Shown: positions 53,421 to 62,595 of the stretch, one piece after another
Position numbering within the stretch: position 1 is the first letter of the stretch
Layout of the letters: each line of letters opens with the position of its first letter
From: JBGSUZ01 sp963677505
Lineage (GTDB): Bacteria; Bacillota; Clostridia; Peptostreptococcales; Acidaminobacteraceae
Length of the DNA stretch: 64,000 nucleotides
Assembly: GCA_963677505.2 (NCBI GenBank)
Contig: CAXXWB010000036.1
Span: forward strand, 50,401 to 114,400
Direction: 5' to 3'
The notes under the pieces: model-generated
What the model was told of the DNA's origin: nothing
What the model saw: only the letters and a program-made list of their open reading frames with translations
Database searches by the model: none
Made by a program: the position numbers and the translations under genes

Positions 53421-54086
53421 TCAATTAAGACAAGCTTTTAAAAATTCCATGAGTGTAGTTTCCATTTCTCTATCCAATCCTCTTAAATAGCCCAACCGAG
53501 TCATGTCTTCAATGGTATTTATCCATTTTTCCCAAGACGCTTCGGCATTTTGTGAAGTCCTTGGAGAAATATCTGGATAATTGAATAGTCTATGCAGTGG
53601 ATGCTCTTTTAATTGTTGTTCCAAGATTTTATCTTCTTTAGCCACTGTCCCTCTAGCTTTTAATGCCTTTAGAATTGTATGCAAGCGATAATACGCATAG
53701 GTTCCGCCCTTTAACGCCTTAAGAGCCTCCCAGTCCAGAGGTTCCTTATAGTCGATATATTCATGAATAAATCTTGGTTCAAAATAGACGTTTATATAGC
53801 CACACACCACCATAAACCGCCAAGGTCCATGGGTTCTTTCTGCCAAATCCCTTGCCAAGCCACCAGCAATTTCCTCTGCAGATTGCTGCACAAAGGCACT
53901 CAAGGCCATGGCAAGGGTTATTGAAAAATACCAGTCTTCATGGGCTTTACTATCTCTTATAGCCCATTTTAAAAGCTTTCCATCTGAAGTTTGGATCTCT
54001 CCAACTTCATTAAACCCCGTCCCATAGGCCATATTGCATATTTGTCCGAGTTCATATCTAACCCTATCTTTTATAGGCTGGTTCAC
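53421..54086 (-). CDS. ArgRS-like protein lacking the catalytic core (Add1-like plus DALR-like)
   Basis: 221 residues, GTG start with AGGTG. The first half resembles the N-terminal Add1 domain of arginyl-tRNA synthetase (WYFSITLAMALSAFVQQSAEEIAGGLARDL...VVCGYINVYFE). The second half looks like the DALR anticodon-binding domain (YRLHTILKALKARG..., PLHRLFNYPDI). HIGH and KMSKS motifs are absent. The gene follows a DUF1934 gene, the place held by argS in Bacillus (ywiB-argS). So it may be a relic or paralogue of argS with a regulatory or tRNA-binding role. The match is by eye. Confidence 0.55.
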   Translation of the reverse strand: MNQPIKDRVRYELGQICNMAYGTGFNEVGEIQTSDGKLLKWAIRDSKAHEDWYFSITLAMALSAFVQQSAEEIAGGLARDLAERTHGPWRFMVVCGYINVYFEPRFIHEYIDYKEPLDWEALKALKGGTYAYYRLHTILKALKARGTVAKEDKILEQQLKEHPLHRLFNYPDISPRTSQNAEASWEKWINTIEDMTRLGYLRGLDREMETTLMEFLKACLN

Positions 54087-54088
54087 AG

Positions 54089-54526
54089 CTAAACACCTGC
54101 AGCTTTTGAACTGATTTTCATAAAGGTTTTGTTCTCGCCAAGACCTTTAATGCTAATCTCGTAAATCAGATCTATATTTGCATTGCCTTCTTCATCAACT
54201 TCATAATTAACTTTGGAGGCAACTACCTCCATATCAAAGTGCCCATAAGGGGTTTTGTAAAGGGCGTCATACCTAACGCCTGCTTCAAAAGTCAACTCAC
54301 TGTCGTTCTCTCCGTAACGTCTCATGGTCACTCTTTCTTCGCCTAATTTAAGTACCGTCCGAGTGCCTTCCATTCCAGAGAGTTCCGATTCCTCGTAAAG
54401 AAAAAAGAATTGTCCTTCTTTAATATAGAATTTTCCTTCGGTCATAAGTTCCATATCTTGGTCTTCATGACCTGTCATTTTAATCTTTGAATCTATTTTA
54501 AGAACTACTGCTTTAGCATTTGACAT
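54089..54526 (-). CDS. DUF1934 (YwiB-like) beta-barrel protein
   Basis: 145 residues, lipocalin-like. GKFYIKEGQFFFLYEESELSGMEGT, LKLGEERVTMRRYGE and YKTPYGHFDMEV are signatures of DUF1934. Function unknown; in Firmicutes it commonly stands before argS. RBS GAGGAA; 17 bases after the GntR gene. Confidence 0.88.
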   Translation of the reverse strand: MSNAKAVVLKIDSKIKMTGHEDQDMELMTEGKFYIKEGQFFFLYEESELSGMEGTRTVLKLGEERVTMRRYGENDSELTFEAGVRYDALYKTPYGHFDMEVVASKVNYEVDEEGNANIDLIYEISIKGLGENKTFMKISSKAAGV

Positions 54527-54543
54527 AGAATTCCTCGCTCAGA

Positions 54544-55227
54544 CTACTCGTCTCTCTTTTCTTTCCATCTTACAACGATTTCCATGATTAGCTTAACGTG
54601 TTGCTCCGCTGCAATACGAGCATCTTCAGGCTTATTTCCTTGAATGGCATTAAATATTCTATTGTGCCAATTTTGCAATTCCATATAATTATCAAATTCG
54701 TTGAAATAGATCAACCTAAACCGTTGAAACTGGTCATGTAAGTCTTTTACAATTTCAATTAACTTATTATTTTTTGTTGCCTGGAAGATTTTATCATGAA
54801 ATTCGTTGTCTTTTTCAACCATAACCAACCGATCTTGTCGACTTACTGCATCATGAAAATCTTTGAGGCTAGCTTCTAAGCTACTAATTTCTTCGTCCGT
54901 CATGCGTTCAGCCGCCAAAGCTGCTGCAAAACCTTCTAGGATAATTCTCATTTCAAGAACATCAAGAATGTCTTTAGCCGTTAAATCCGCTACATATGCC
55001 CCTTTTCTAGGCAACATTTCAACAAATTTTTCTTTTTCCAATTTTCGGATGGCTTCTCTCACTGGCGTTCTACTCACACCCAATTGCTCCGCAAGATTAA
55101 TTTCCATCAGTCTTTCACCTGGTTTTAAATCTCCATTTAATATAGACTCTCTTAAATATTCAAAAACAACTTCGCCCAAGGGCTTATAATTTCTTATTTC
55201 TAGCTTATTTAGCTTTGTAGTTTTCAT
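54544..55227 (-). CDS. GntR family transcriptional regulator (FadR/VanR group)
   Basis: 227 residues from ATG 55227 (GGGAGAAAG before it). Winged helix with LAEQLGVSRTPVREAIRKLEKEKFVEMLPRKGAYV; C-terminal FCD ligand domain with the metal-type residues in VEKDNEFHDKIFQ and AAEQHVKLI. The start overlaps the ispE stop (ATGA). The ispE-gntR pair is common in Clostridia. Targets unknown. Confidence 0.92.
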   Translation of the reverse strand: MKTTKLNKLEIRNYKPLGEVVFEYLRESILNGDLKPGERLMEINLAEQLGVSRTPVREAIRKLEKEKFVEMLPRKGAYVADLTAKDILDVLEMRIILEGFAAALAAERMTDEEISSLEASLKDFHDAVSRQDRLVMVEKDNEFHDKIFQATKNNKLIEIVKDLHDQFQRFRLIYFNEFDNYMELQNWHNRIFNAIQGNKPEDARIAAEQHVKLIMEIVVRWKEKRDE

Positions 55228-56090
55228 ATCTTTCTCCCACCATAAGTTTTGACTAAATAGGTCTGTTGATACCATTTTCTAAGTTGCTTCTCCGCCTTTT
55301 GTCCGCGGTCATAACTAGTGAACAAACCAAATACCGTTGGCCCGCTACCACTCATCATGACTGCCGAAGCGCCACTTTGATGGATTTTTCGCTTTACTTC
55401 CGCTACCGTTGGATATAAAGATGTGGTTACCTCTTCCAACACGTTGTACATTTCCTTAGACAAGGTCTGCAAATCACCCTTTCCCGCAGCTTCCGCTACC
55501 CGAAGTGTATCTGGATGTCTCAGTACATCATGTCGGTCATAAGCCTTGTATACTTCTCTTGTAGAAACGCCAATATTGGGCTTAGATAAAAGAACCCATA
55601 CATTATCCAACCCATTGATAGGTTCAAGCTTTTCACCAATACCTCTGGCAATTGCTGCACCCGTCATTAAGCAAAAAGGCACATCGGCCCCAAGGGTCAA
55701 TCCATGTTCCATTAAACAGGTGTCCGATAAATTCAATTCGAAAATTTCATTCATTGCCCTAAGAACTGCCGCTGCATTAGCACTACCCCCTGCCAATCCA
55801 GCCGCCACAGGCACTTTCTTTTCCAAATGAATTTTTACACCTGATTCAATTTGATATGTATCAATCAATAATTTTGCCGCTTTCCAGGCTATGTTACTCT
55901 GGTCTGTAGGCAAATAATATAGGTTGCTAGATACTTCAATGCCCGTTGGTATCTTCTCAACTGTGACCAAGTCATACAGGTCTATTTGTTGCATAATCAT
56001 TTCAACCTCATGGTAACCATTTGGCAGAATTGATAGTATATCTAGAGATAAATTAATTTTAGCTCTTGATTTAAGGGTTATAGAATCCAA
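55224..56090 (-). CDS. ispE: 4-diphosphocytidyl-2-C-methyl-D-erythritol kinase
   Basis: 288 residues, TTG start with GAGGTGG. GHMP kinase of the non-mevalonate isoprenoid pathway: KINLSLDILSILPNGYHEVEMIM, ATP loop PVAAGLAGGSANAAAVLRAM and VMMSGSGPTVFGLF. Length normal. Confidence 0.95.
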   Translation of the reverse strand: MDSITLKSRAKINLSLDILSILPNGYHEVEMIMQQIDLYDLVTVEKIPTGIEVSSNLYYLPTDQSNIAWKAAKLLIDTYQIESGVKIHLEKKVPVAAGLAGGSANAAAVLRAMNEIFELNLSDTCLMEHGLTLGADVPFCLMTGAAIARGIGEKLEPINGLDNVWVLLSKPNIGVSTREVYKAYDRHDVLRHPDTLRVAEAAGKGDLQTLSKEMYNVLEEVTTSLYPTVAEVKRKIHQSGASAVMMSGSGPTVFGLFTSYDRGQKAEKQLRKWYQQTYLVKTYGGRKI

Positions 56091-56449
56091 AGTACCACCT
56101 CGATGAACAAATTTATAGGGGCTTTACCCTAAAATTTAAATACATTATACAAAATACATTCACTTGCCTCTATTATAATGTTTTTTTGATAAATAATCTA
56201 TGCTTTCAAAAAAATAAAATGCTTCAAGACTAGATTTTATAAGGTCTTATCTAGTCTGTTAAAACTATATCAGAGCCATTGGAAAGTGTAAGTTCTTGTT
56301 TTAAAAAAACAAAACTTTAGCCGATCATAACTTTAATTATTTACAAAATCCTTTGTTCTTTAGGTCATTTTTTTTTAAAAACTGGTACTATTGATTCGAT
56401 ATAAAATTAATTGTATAATAATTTCATAACACTTTAGGAGGCAATTTTT
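56091..56449. other. Intergenic stretch between divergent genes
   Basis: 359 bases, very AT-rich, no gene seen. It holds one hairpin, ACTAGAT...ATCTAGT near 56228-56262, and promoters for ispE and the rightward membrane protein. Confidence 0.5.
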
Positions 56450-56779
56450 ATGAAAACCATTCGCTATTTGTCAGAGAATCATCCACTTATCAGTCTGATT
56501 CTCTTTGATATCGTTGTCTGTGCCCTCTCACTTGCCCTTGGATTCTTCATTCAGTTTAAAACCGGTGGCGATATTTCTACCATAATTTTCTTAGAATCTA
56601 TGGTTTTCTTGTTAATTGCCTATTCTTGTTTTAATGGCAACGCAGGTTTGAAAGGATCCAACTTTAAGGACTATAGAGAATTTACACATGACGATTCTTC
56701 TCAGCTGGCTAGTTTGGTCGTTATTAAATACGGATCCATTGGGGTCATTCTCTTCTTTTCAACTTGGATTATTCGATAA
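56450..56779 (+). CDS. Small membrane protein
   Basis: 109 residues with three membrane segments (about 13-33, 42-60, 90-107) and a short polar loop. RBS GGAGGC. Monocistronic between two hairpins. No family recognised. Confidence 0.65.
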   Translation: MKTIRYLSENHPLISLILFDIVVCALSLALGFFIQFKTGGDISTIIFLESMVFLLIAYSCFNGNAGLKGSNFKDYREFTHDDSSQLASLVVIKYGSIGVILFFSTWIIR

Positions 56780-56803
56780 CGCGTTGCCCTAGGCGCCGCT
56801 AAA

Positions 56804-56854
56804 AAAAGCCTCATCAGATACCTTTATAGCCAAAGGTATTCCAATGAGGCTTTT
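56804..56854. terminator. Bidirectional terminator
   Basis: AAAAGCCTCAT/ATGAGGCTTTT with inner ATACCTTT/AAAGGTAT stem. Between the small membrane protein gene and arcC, serving both. Confidence 0.85.
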
Positions 56855-56881
56855 ATTTTATTGAGCAGATTTCAAATTGTG

Positions 56882-57823
56882 TTAAAAGACAATCACAGTG
56901 CCTGTTTTACCCGCTATGCCTTCTCTCGCTTTTTCGAGAGAAGTGATTAAAGCTTTACGACCTGGTTTGGATTCTGCAAACTTAATAGCCGCCTGTACTT
57001 TTGGAAGCATTGAACCCGGCGCAAAGTGGCCTTCCTCAATGTATTGATTGGCTTCTGCTATGGTCAATTGAGAGAGCCATTTTTCATCTGGCTTGCCAAA
57101 GTTGATTGCGACTTTCTCAACAGCTGTCAAGATGATTAAATAATCTGCATCTAACAACTCTGCCATTTTTGCACTTGCAAAGTCTTTGTCAATGACTGCA
57201 GCTACTCCCGTTAACTTGTTGCCATGTGCAACAACAGGAATGCCACCACCGCCCACAGTGATGACCACATGTCCATTGTCTACTAAGGTTTTAACCGTTT
57301 CCTTCTCAGCCACATCTACTGGCATTGGCGATGGCACAACACGTCTATAGCCTCTACCAGCATCTTCAACCATTGTAAAACCTTTATCTTTTATCAAATG
57401 GTCGGCTTCTTCTTTAGTATAAAATGCGCCGATAGGCTTCGTTGGTTTTTTGAAAGCAGGATCCGCCTCATCTACAATCACTTGGGTTACAACTGTGGCT
57501 ACAGGAACCTTCATATTTCTGTTGAGCAATTCTTCTCGAATGGCATTTTGAAGGTGATAGCCTATATAACCTTGGCTCATAGAACCACATTCTGGGAAAG
57601 GCATCTCAGGGATTTTACTGCTCTGTTGATTGGCAATATCCATCGCTAAGTTGATCATTCCAACTTGTGGTCCATTCCCATGGGCTAAAATTACTTCATG
57701 TCCTTCTTCAATCAAATCTACAATTGGTCTTGCTGTGCCTTTTACCAGTTCAAGCTGTTCTACAGGTGAATTACCCAGGGCATTTCCGCCCAAGGCGACG
57801 ACTATTTTATCCTTCATTTTCAT
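56882..57823 (-). CDS. arcC: Carbamate kinase
   Basis: 313 residues from ATG 57823 (GGGGGAAGC before it). Makes ATP from carbamoyl phosphate and ADP, the energy step of the arginine deiminase pathway. IVVALGGNALGN, LAHGNGPQVGM, GGGGIPVV and AAVIDKDFASAKMAELL are typical. As sequenced, it is read in one frame with arcB, but this seems due to an extra A at the arcB end; its own start and ribosome site are intact. Confidence 0.93.
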   Translation of the reverse strand: MKMKDKIVVALGGNALGNSPVEQLELVKGTARPIVDLIEEGHEVILAHGNGPQVGMINLAMDIANQQSSKIPEMPFPECGSMSQGYIGYHLQNAIREELLNRNMKVPVATVVTQVIVDEADPAFKKPTKPIGAFYTKEEADHLIKDKGFTMVEDAGRGYRRVVPSPMPVDVAEKETVKTLVDNGHVVITVGGGGIPVVAHGNKLTGVAAVIDKDFASAKMAELLDADYLIILTAVEKVAINFGKPDEKWLSQLTIAEANQYIEEGHFAPGSMLPKVQAAIKFAESKPGRKALITSLEKAREGIAGKTGTVIVF

Positions 57824-57846
57824 GATGCTTCCCCCAAATGAGTCGA

Positions 57847-58841
57847 TTAGATATTGCCTATTGTTGGCTACCATAATGGCTTTAATTGTATGCATGCGAT
57901 TTTCAGCTTCATCGAATACAACAGAGTGTTTGCTTCTAAATACTTCGTCTGTTACTTCCATGCTGTCCATACCGAATTTCTCTTGAATTTCAGTGCCAAC
58001 AACCGTCATTGTGTCGTGGAAAGCTGGTAAACAGTGTAAGAAAATAACGTCTGGATTTTCTGTCTTTTTAATCATATCCATGTTGACTTGATAGGCTTTA
58101 AGTTGTTTGATTCTCTCTTCGAAGAGGTGTTCTTCTCCCATGGAAACCCAAACGTCTGTATAGATTGCATCTGCACCTTTAACATCGTTAACATTTTCTG
58201 TAAGTTCAATAATTGCACCTGTTTCTTTGGCAACTTCTCTCATTTCAGCAACAAGGGCTTCGTCTGGGAAAAGTTCTTTTGGTGCAAGCGCTACAAAGTG
58301 CATACCCATTTTAGCAGCACCAATCATAAGTGCGTTACCCATGTTATTTCTTGCATCCCCAGCATAAACCAATTTAACTTTGTTCAGTGGTTTGAAAACA
58401 TGCTCTTGAATGGTTAAGAAGTCCGCTAAAATTTGTGTTGGGTGATCTAAATCCGTAAGACCATTCCAAACAGGAACCCCTGAGTGCTCTGCTAAGGCTT
58501 CTACTGTAGATTGTTCAAATCCTCTGAATTCAATACCATCGTAGAACCTGCCAAGTACTTTTGCTGTATCTTCAATGGATTCTTTTTTGCCCATTTGGCT
58601 ATTAGTGAGGAATGTTACATGCGCGCCTTCATCGTAAGCGGCAACTTCAAAAGCACAACGTGTTCTCGTCGATGTTTTGTCAAAAATTAAAACGATATTT
58701 TTACCTGCTAATAATTGTGTACGAACGCCTGCACGCTTTTTGTTTTTAAGGTCTCTCGACAACTCCAGCATGTATTTGATTTCGTTTGGTGTAAAATCTT
58801 TCAGTGTTAAAAAAATGTCTTCCTCTGAGATTGATTGGCAT
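57847..58841 (-). pseudogene. arcB: Ornithine carbamoyltransferase (catabolic), frameshifted at both ends
   Basis: About 330 residues once two extra bases are removed. One is in the A7 run at 58809-58815, which cuts MPINLRGRHF from LTLKDFTPNEIKYMLELSRD. The other is at 57864-57865, where the normal end VATIGNI-stop becomes VANNRQYLIDSFGGS and runs into arcC. Carbamoyl phosphate loop FDKTSTRTRCAFEVAA, HPTQILADFLT and HCLPAFHD are intact. It converts citrulline to carbamoyl phosphate and ornithine. RBS AAGGAGGC. Confidence 0.88.
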
Positions 58842-58898
58842 GATAAAATAGCCTCCTTAAATTTTATGTGATCTATAATACATCATTATAATTTATTT

Positions 58899-58912
58899 TG
58901 AATATTTATTCA
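58899..58912. promoter_or_regulatory. ARG box (ArgR/AhrC operator) before arcB
   Basis: TGAATATTTATTCA, matching TGAATNNNNATTCA exactly, between arcA and arcB. A shorter palindrome TGAATATTCA lies before arcA at 60326-60335. Arginine control by an ArgR/AhrC protein is inferred. Confidence 0.65.
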
Positions 58913-58942
58913 TCTGATTTTTTCATTTATTTGACTTAAATT

Positions 58943-60184
58943 TTATCTATTTAGGAGTTCTCTAAAGAGTGGCATGGACATGCAACGTGGGCCACCTCTA
59001 CCTCTAGACAGTTCACTCGATGGCATGATGTGTAATTTTATACCTTTTTCGATAAGTAATTGATTAGTGACATGGTTTCTTGAATATACAATAACTTCCC
59101 CAGGTGCAATAGCTAATGTGTTTGAACCATCATTCCATTGCTCACGTCCCGCATCAATCCCTCTTTTTCCGCCACATCGAATCAAAGACACTTCATCTAA
59201 TTCAAGATATTTTTTTAATATCTCTTCCAGTATCATGGTCTCTTTTTCAATGTCTAATATGGCCGTCTTTTCGCTTTGTAATGGAATAGACTGTTAGTGG
59301 GCCTTCAATTTCTGGGTGAATGGTAAATTTATCGTAATCCACCATAGTAAATACACCGTATCAAGGTGCATGTACGCTCTGGATTTTGGAATATCAAAAG
59401 CCAATACCGTTTCAAAGCTTTGTCCGTCTGTGAATATTCTCCGAGCCAATCTTTCAACGGCTTCAGAATCAGTTCTTTGAGAAATCCCTACAGCTACAAT
59501 TTTTTCATTGAGGATTAAAATGTCGCCACCTTCAATGGAATATTCCTCATCTCTGTTATACCAGAATTTTATATCTGGCTTCGCAAAATCTGGATGATGA
59601 TCAAAGACGTATTTAGCAAATAAAGTCTCTCGGCATCGGGTTGTGGTTCTCATGTGATTAAGAGATACACCTGTACCAATTGTAGCAAAGGGATCTCTTG
59701 TAAAATAAAGATTTGGCATTGGATCTACAATGAAGGGATATTCATCATCCATTAAATCTGAGAGGGAGGACTTTTTAGAAAAAACGATTTCTTCTTTTCT
59801 AATGCCTGCCATCATCTTGTCCACCATTTCTCGATGATTTCTAAATGAACCAAAAAGTTCTTTAAGGGCCATTTTACGGTCATCACCGTGAATGCCAGCT
59901 TCTGCTACAAAATCCTTGATAAACTGGTCTCTAACACCGCTATCTTTAATAGCTTCCGTTACTAAATCCTCTAGATAAAGGACTTCAATACCAGTGCTGG
60001 TAAAAATGTTAGCAAAGGCGTCATGCTCTTGGCGTGCAACCTCTAAATATGGAATATCATCAAAGAGCAATCGCTCCATGACTTCTGGCATGAGATTCTC
60101 TATCTCAAGTCCTGGTCGATGCAATAATACCTTTTTGAGCCTACCGATTTCCGAGTAGACCTGCAAAGTTGGTCCGTTTGTCAT
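58943..60184 (-). pseudogene. arcA: Arginine deiminase, frameshifted
   Basis: About 410 residues. Converts arginine to citrulline and ammonia. MPNLYFTRDPFATIG, EGGDILILNEKIVAVG and MHLDTV are in the first frame, FTMVDYDKFTIHPEIEGPLTVYS in the next, and the catalytic-loop end RGRGGPRCMSMPLFRE in the third. Breaks are near 59352 and 59260. ATG at 60184 follows GGAGGG; the upstream GTG at 60193 is unlikely. All active-site motifs are conserved, suggesting sequencing indels. Confidence 0.88.
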
Positions 60185-60537
60185 AAAGAACACCCTCCAA
60201 ATTTACACTTTTTGGTATATTATTCATTCCTGTCTTGCTGTGACCAGTATAACATTTATTTTTTACAAATATCAACACCTTGATTTTACTGCATTGCGAA
60301 AATTAATTGAGTTTTTTTGCTTTTCTGAATATTCATGAGTCGTATAAAATGTCATTTTTTGTAATTTTAATAATAAATCGTCTGATAATTCACAATTCGC
60401 AAACATTTGTATCGGACCAAGGTTGTATATCTATGTTTGAAAAAGAATAAAAAATTTTTAGAGAACTTACAATTTTCTTGTTATTTTCGAAAGAGGCGGT
60501 TGTTGTTTCGGGGTGCTTTTAGTTGGGGGATTGAGGA
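60185..60537. other. Upstream region of arcA
   Basis: AT-rich and non-coding. Contains TGAATATTCA at 60326-60335 and an ATGAATAATA half-site near 60220, both possible ArgR contacts. I see no gene. Confidence 0.5.
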
Positions 60538-60744
60538 CATTCGCATTGGGCTTTGCCTTGCTTATTAAAAGGATTAAAGGCATTCGCATTGGGCTTTGCC
60601 CTTGCTTATTAAAAGGATTAAAGGCATTCGCATTGGGCTTTGCCCTTGCTTATTAAAAGGATTAAAGGCATTCGCATTGGGCTTTGCCCTTGCTTATTTG
60701 GAGATTAAGGAATAAAAAGCCATTCGCACAGGGCTTTGCCCTTC
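60538..60744. repeat. 44-bp tandem repeat array, about 4.5 copies
   Basis: Copies begin at 60538 (43 bp, one C missing), 60581, 60625 and 60669 (44 bp each), with a partial copy at 60721. Each begins CATTCGCATTGGGCTTTGCC and contains a small GGGC-TTT-GCCC hairpin. Contiguous copies, no spacers. No coding frame. Confidence 0.9.
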
Positions 60745-60749
60745 GCTCA

Positions 60750-60840
60750 TGACGCATGGGTGCTTTGCACCCGGTTTGAGCTTAGGCTCAAACAAAAGCA
60801 GGGCCCTCGAATATGATTCGAGGGCCTGCTTTATGCGTCA
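60750..60840. other. Cloverleaf inverted-repeat element
   Basis: An outer stem TGACGCAT (60750-60757) with ATGCGTCA (60833-60840) encloses three hairpins: GGGTGC-TTT-GCACCC (60758-60772), GTTTGAGC-TTAG-GCTCAAAC (60774-60793) and a 14-bp stem with one bulge (60798-60829, loop ATG). All arms are perfect or nearly so. It is non-coding and may be a structured RNA or a foldable mobile DNA element. Confidence 0.8.
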
Positions 60841-60842
60841 AA

Positions 60843-60870
60843 AAAACAATCACAAAGTGACTGTTTTTCA
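60843..60870. terminator. Terminator of veg
   Basis: AAAACAATCAC pairs with GTGACTGTTTT around an AAA loop, next to the veg stop. A- and T-runs on both sides. Confidence 0.75.
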
Positions 60871-61135
60871 GCTTACGTTAATTGTTTGGGCGCTATCACA
60901 AAGGGTGATTTCTACAGTATCTGTTAAGATATCAGAATAACTGTAAGAAACTCTTCGTTCGGTGTCCAATCCGGCATTGACTTTGACAATGAATACGCTT
61001 GGGAATGCATCTTCTATAATGCCTTCTTTGACGTTTACCTTGCGCTTGCCTTTGTTGGTGCGGAGTAGTAACTTTGGAACCAATACAACTTTCTACCGAT
61101 TTTCTAATCTCGGATAATGTCGCTCTTGTTGCCAT
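60868..61135 (-). pseudogene. veg: Veg family protein, frameshifted
   Basis: About 88 residues once one base is removed near 61065-61072: MATRATLSEIRKSVESCIGSKV joins LLRTNKGKRKVNVKEGIIEDAF, PSVFIVKVNAG and RRVSYSYSDILTDTVEI. This matches Bacillus Veg (KRSLDGNLG...; YPSVFVIQ; RVSYSYADILTETVEL), a small highly expressed protein linked to biofilm and spore outgrowth. Likely a sequencing indel. Confidence 0.85.
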
Positions 61136-61279
61136 ATAACCACCATCCCTTATTATGCGCTATTATAAGGATACCATCAAAAAAACAAAAAGTCAAATAT
61201 TATACCGTATGAATATTTAATCTGTCAATCCATATTTACAATCTTATTTTTAAGTTTTATATAAAAAAACAAAATTCCT

Positions 61280-61992
61280 TCAATTTTGGACGAATTTTTC
61301 TAAAGTTTCTGACTTTCCTTCTCTGCTAAATTCTTGTGCTACTTGTATTCTAAGAGCCATGGCCTCCTCTTTGCCAAGAGCATCATAAGCAAACCACTGG
61401 ACCAAACTGAGGTTGACTTCATCAAAGTCCAAAAGACCTCTGGAGAGCATCATACTGTCTAAGTAAAAGAGCTCATCTACCAACGCATCTCTTTGATCCT
61501 CGTCCATAGGTGTTTCACACTTAAATTTCTCACAGTATGGAATTTTTTTCTCTATCACATTTTGTGGAACAACAATACCAAGGGATTTTTCCAATTCCGC
61601 TGCCATCTCTCTGTTGCCTCCCAGAATCGCTTCATAGTTGGCCTCATAGTTTTTCCTTGTTCAAGTGTCCAAATACTCGGCATGGGAGCGGTCTTGCCCT
61701 GTAAACGGCACATCTGCCATCTGCTCTAAGCAAAGGGCACTTCATGGGCTGAATGAGTTCTGTTAAATAGTAATACACCGCTTTTGCTTCAAAAGCCTTC
61801 AATTCGTCTTGTAAGATGAGCTGACAGCGAAGGTTTAAATACTCACTAAAAAAGGTATTAACCGACTCTGAACAGCACACAGTACACCCTGTACAACTGC
61901 CTTCAGGGTATCCTGTCGTATAACTCGTTTAATTGGGTCTTAAAATTGGCTTCTTCAAAATAGGTTAGGGCACGCTCTTGGGTTTGCTTCAT
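61280..61992 (-). pseudogene. YkgJ family CxxCxxCC metal-binding protein, frameshifted
   Basis: About 235 residues. MKQTQERALTYFEEAN is followed after a shift by SCTGCTVCCSESVN, the CxxCxxCC cluster motif, and CPLLRADGRCAVYRARPLPCRVFG with the further Cys; then KENYEANYEAILGGN in the third frame. One extra C near 61900 and one extra A near 61655. RBS GGAGG. Such proteins bind zinc or iron-sulfur; role unknown. Confidence 0.78.
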
Positions 61993-62066
61993 ATTTTGCC
62001 TCCGTTTCGCATATTTATATAGGATTTGGGTAAAAATATTAGAACAATGGCATGGGAGGTGTTTTT

Positions 62067-62303
62067 ATGAAAATAGTCGTATACACAAATTCCGCTTGTC
62101 CTCATTGCCTAGCTTTAAAAGATTATTTTAACGAACATCGCATTGTCTATCAAGAAAAAAATATCAGCGATGACCTTCATGCTCGAATGGAGCTGATTGA
62201 TAAGAAAATTCTTGCCGTTCCAGCCATTTGTATAGATGACGCTGAATGGATTGTAGGATTCAACCTTCCCAAACTAGAACACATTTTAGTCCAATTAAAG
62301 TGA
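62067..62303 (+). CDS. Glutaredoxin-like protein
   Basis: 78 residues from ATG 62067 (GGGAGGTG before it). VVYTNSACPHCLALKDYF has the CxxC redox motif (CPHC) and AVPAICIDDAEWIVGF the cis-Pro and GSH-loop region. A NrdH/YruB-type thiol oxidoreductase. Confidence 0.9.
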   Translation: MKIVVYTNSACPHCLALKDYFNEHRIVYQEKNISDDLHARMELIDKKILAVPAICIDDAEWIVGFNLPKLEHILVQLK

Positions 62304-62314
62304 TTAGAACAATA

Positions 62315-62357
62315 AAAAAAGTCGTCACCCTTCTTCTAACTTGGTTACGACTTTTTT
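62315..62357. terminator. Bidirectional terminator
   Basis: AAAAAAGTCGTcACC pairs with GGTTACGACTTTTTT. Follows the glutaredoxin gene. Confidence 0.8.
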
Positions 62358-62393
62358 TATTGCTCCAATTCCCCTGCTATGCCATGATAAGCT

Positions 62394-62477
62394 TCAATGA
62401 CAATAGGCTCCACAGGTGAAGGTGAATCTAAAAATTTGTAAAAGTGCCAACAGGCAAACCACACTAATGACTTCCAT
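62394..62477 (-). CDS. Possible very small protein
   Basis: 27 residues, MEVISVVCLLALLQIF..., with a good ribosome site AAAGGAG 12 bases before the ATG and TATACT as possible -10 element. A one-base shift would give a longer tail (...HFYKFLDSPSPVEPIVIEAYHG) ending at 62357. Real or not, I cannot decide. Confidence 0.3.
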   Translation of the reverse strand: MEVISVVCLLALLQIFRFTFTCGAYCH

Positions 62478-62595
62478 AAATTTGTACTCCTTTCTCAGTT
62501 AATTTCTAAACTGAGTATAGCACGTACAAATATATTTAATGTATAAATTGATTAAACTGTCATCCACCTGTAAGATTTGTCACATGTCCTTAACA

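Noticed and set aside
56882..58771. A natural bifunctional ornithine carbamoyltransferase-carbamate kinase
   Set aside because: The single frame depends on one extra A that bypasses a normal arcB stop, arcC keeps its own ribosome site, and arcB shows a second extra base near its start. Listed as two genes.
60538..60744. CRISPR array
   Set aside because: The 44-bp units are contiguous with no unique spacers and no cas genes are near; it is a simple tandem repeat.
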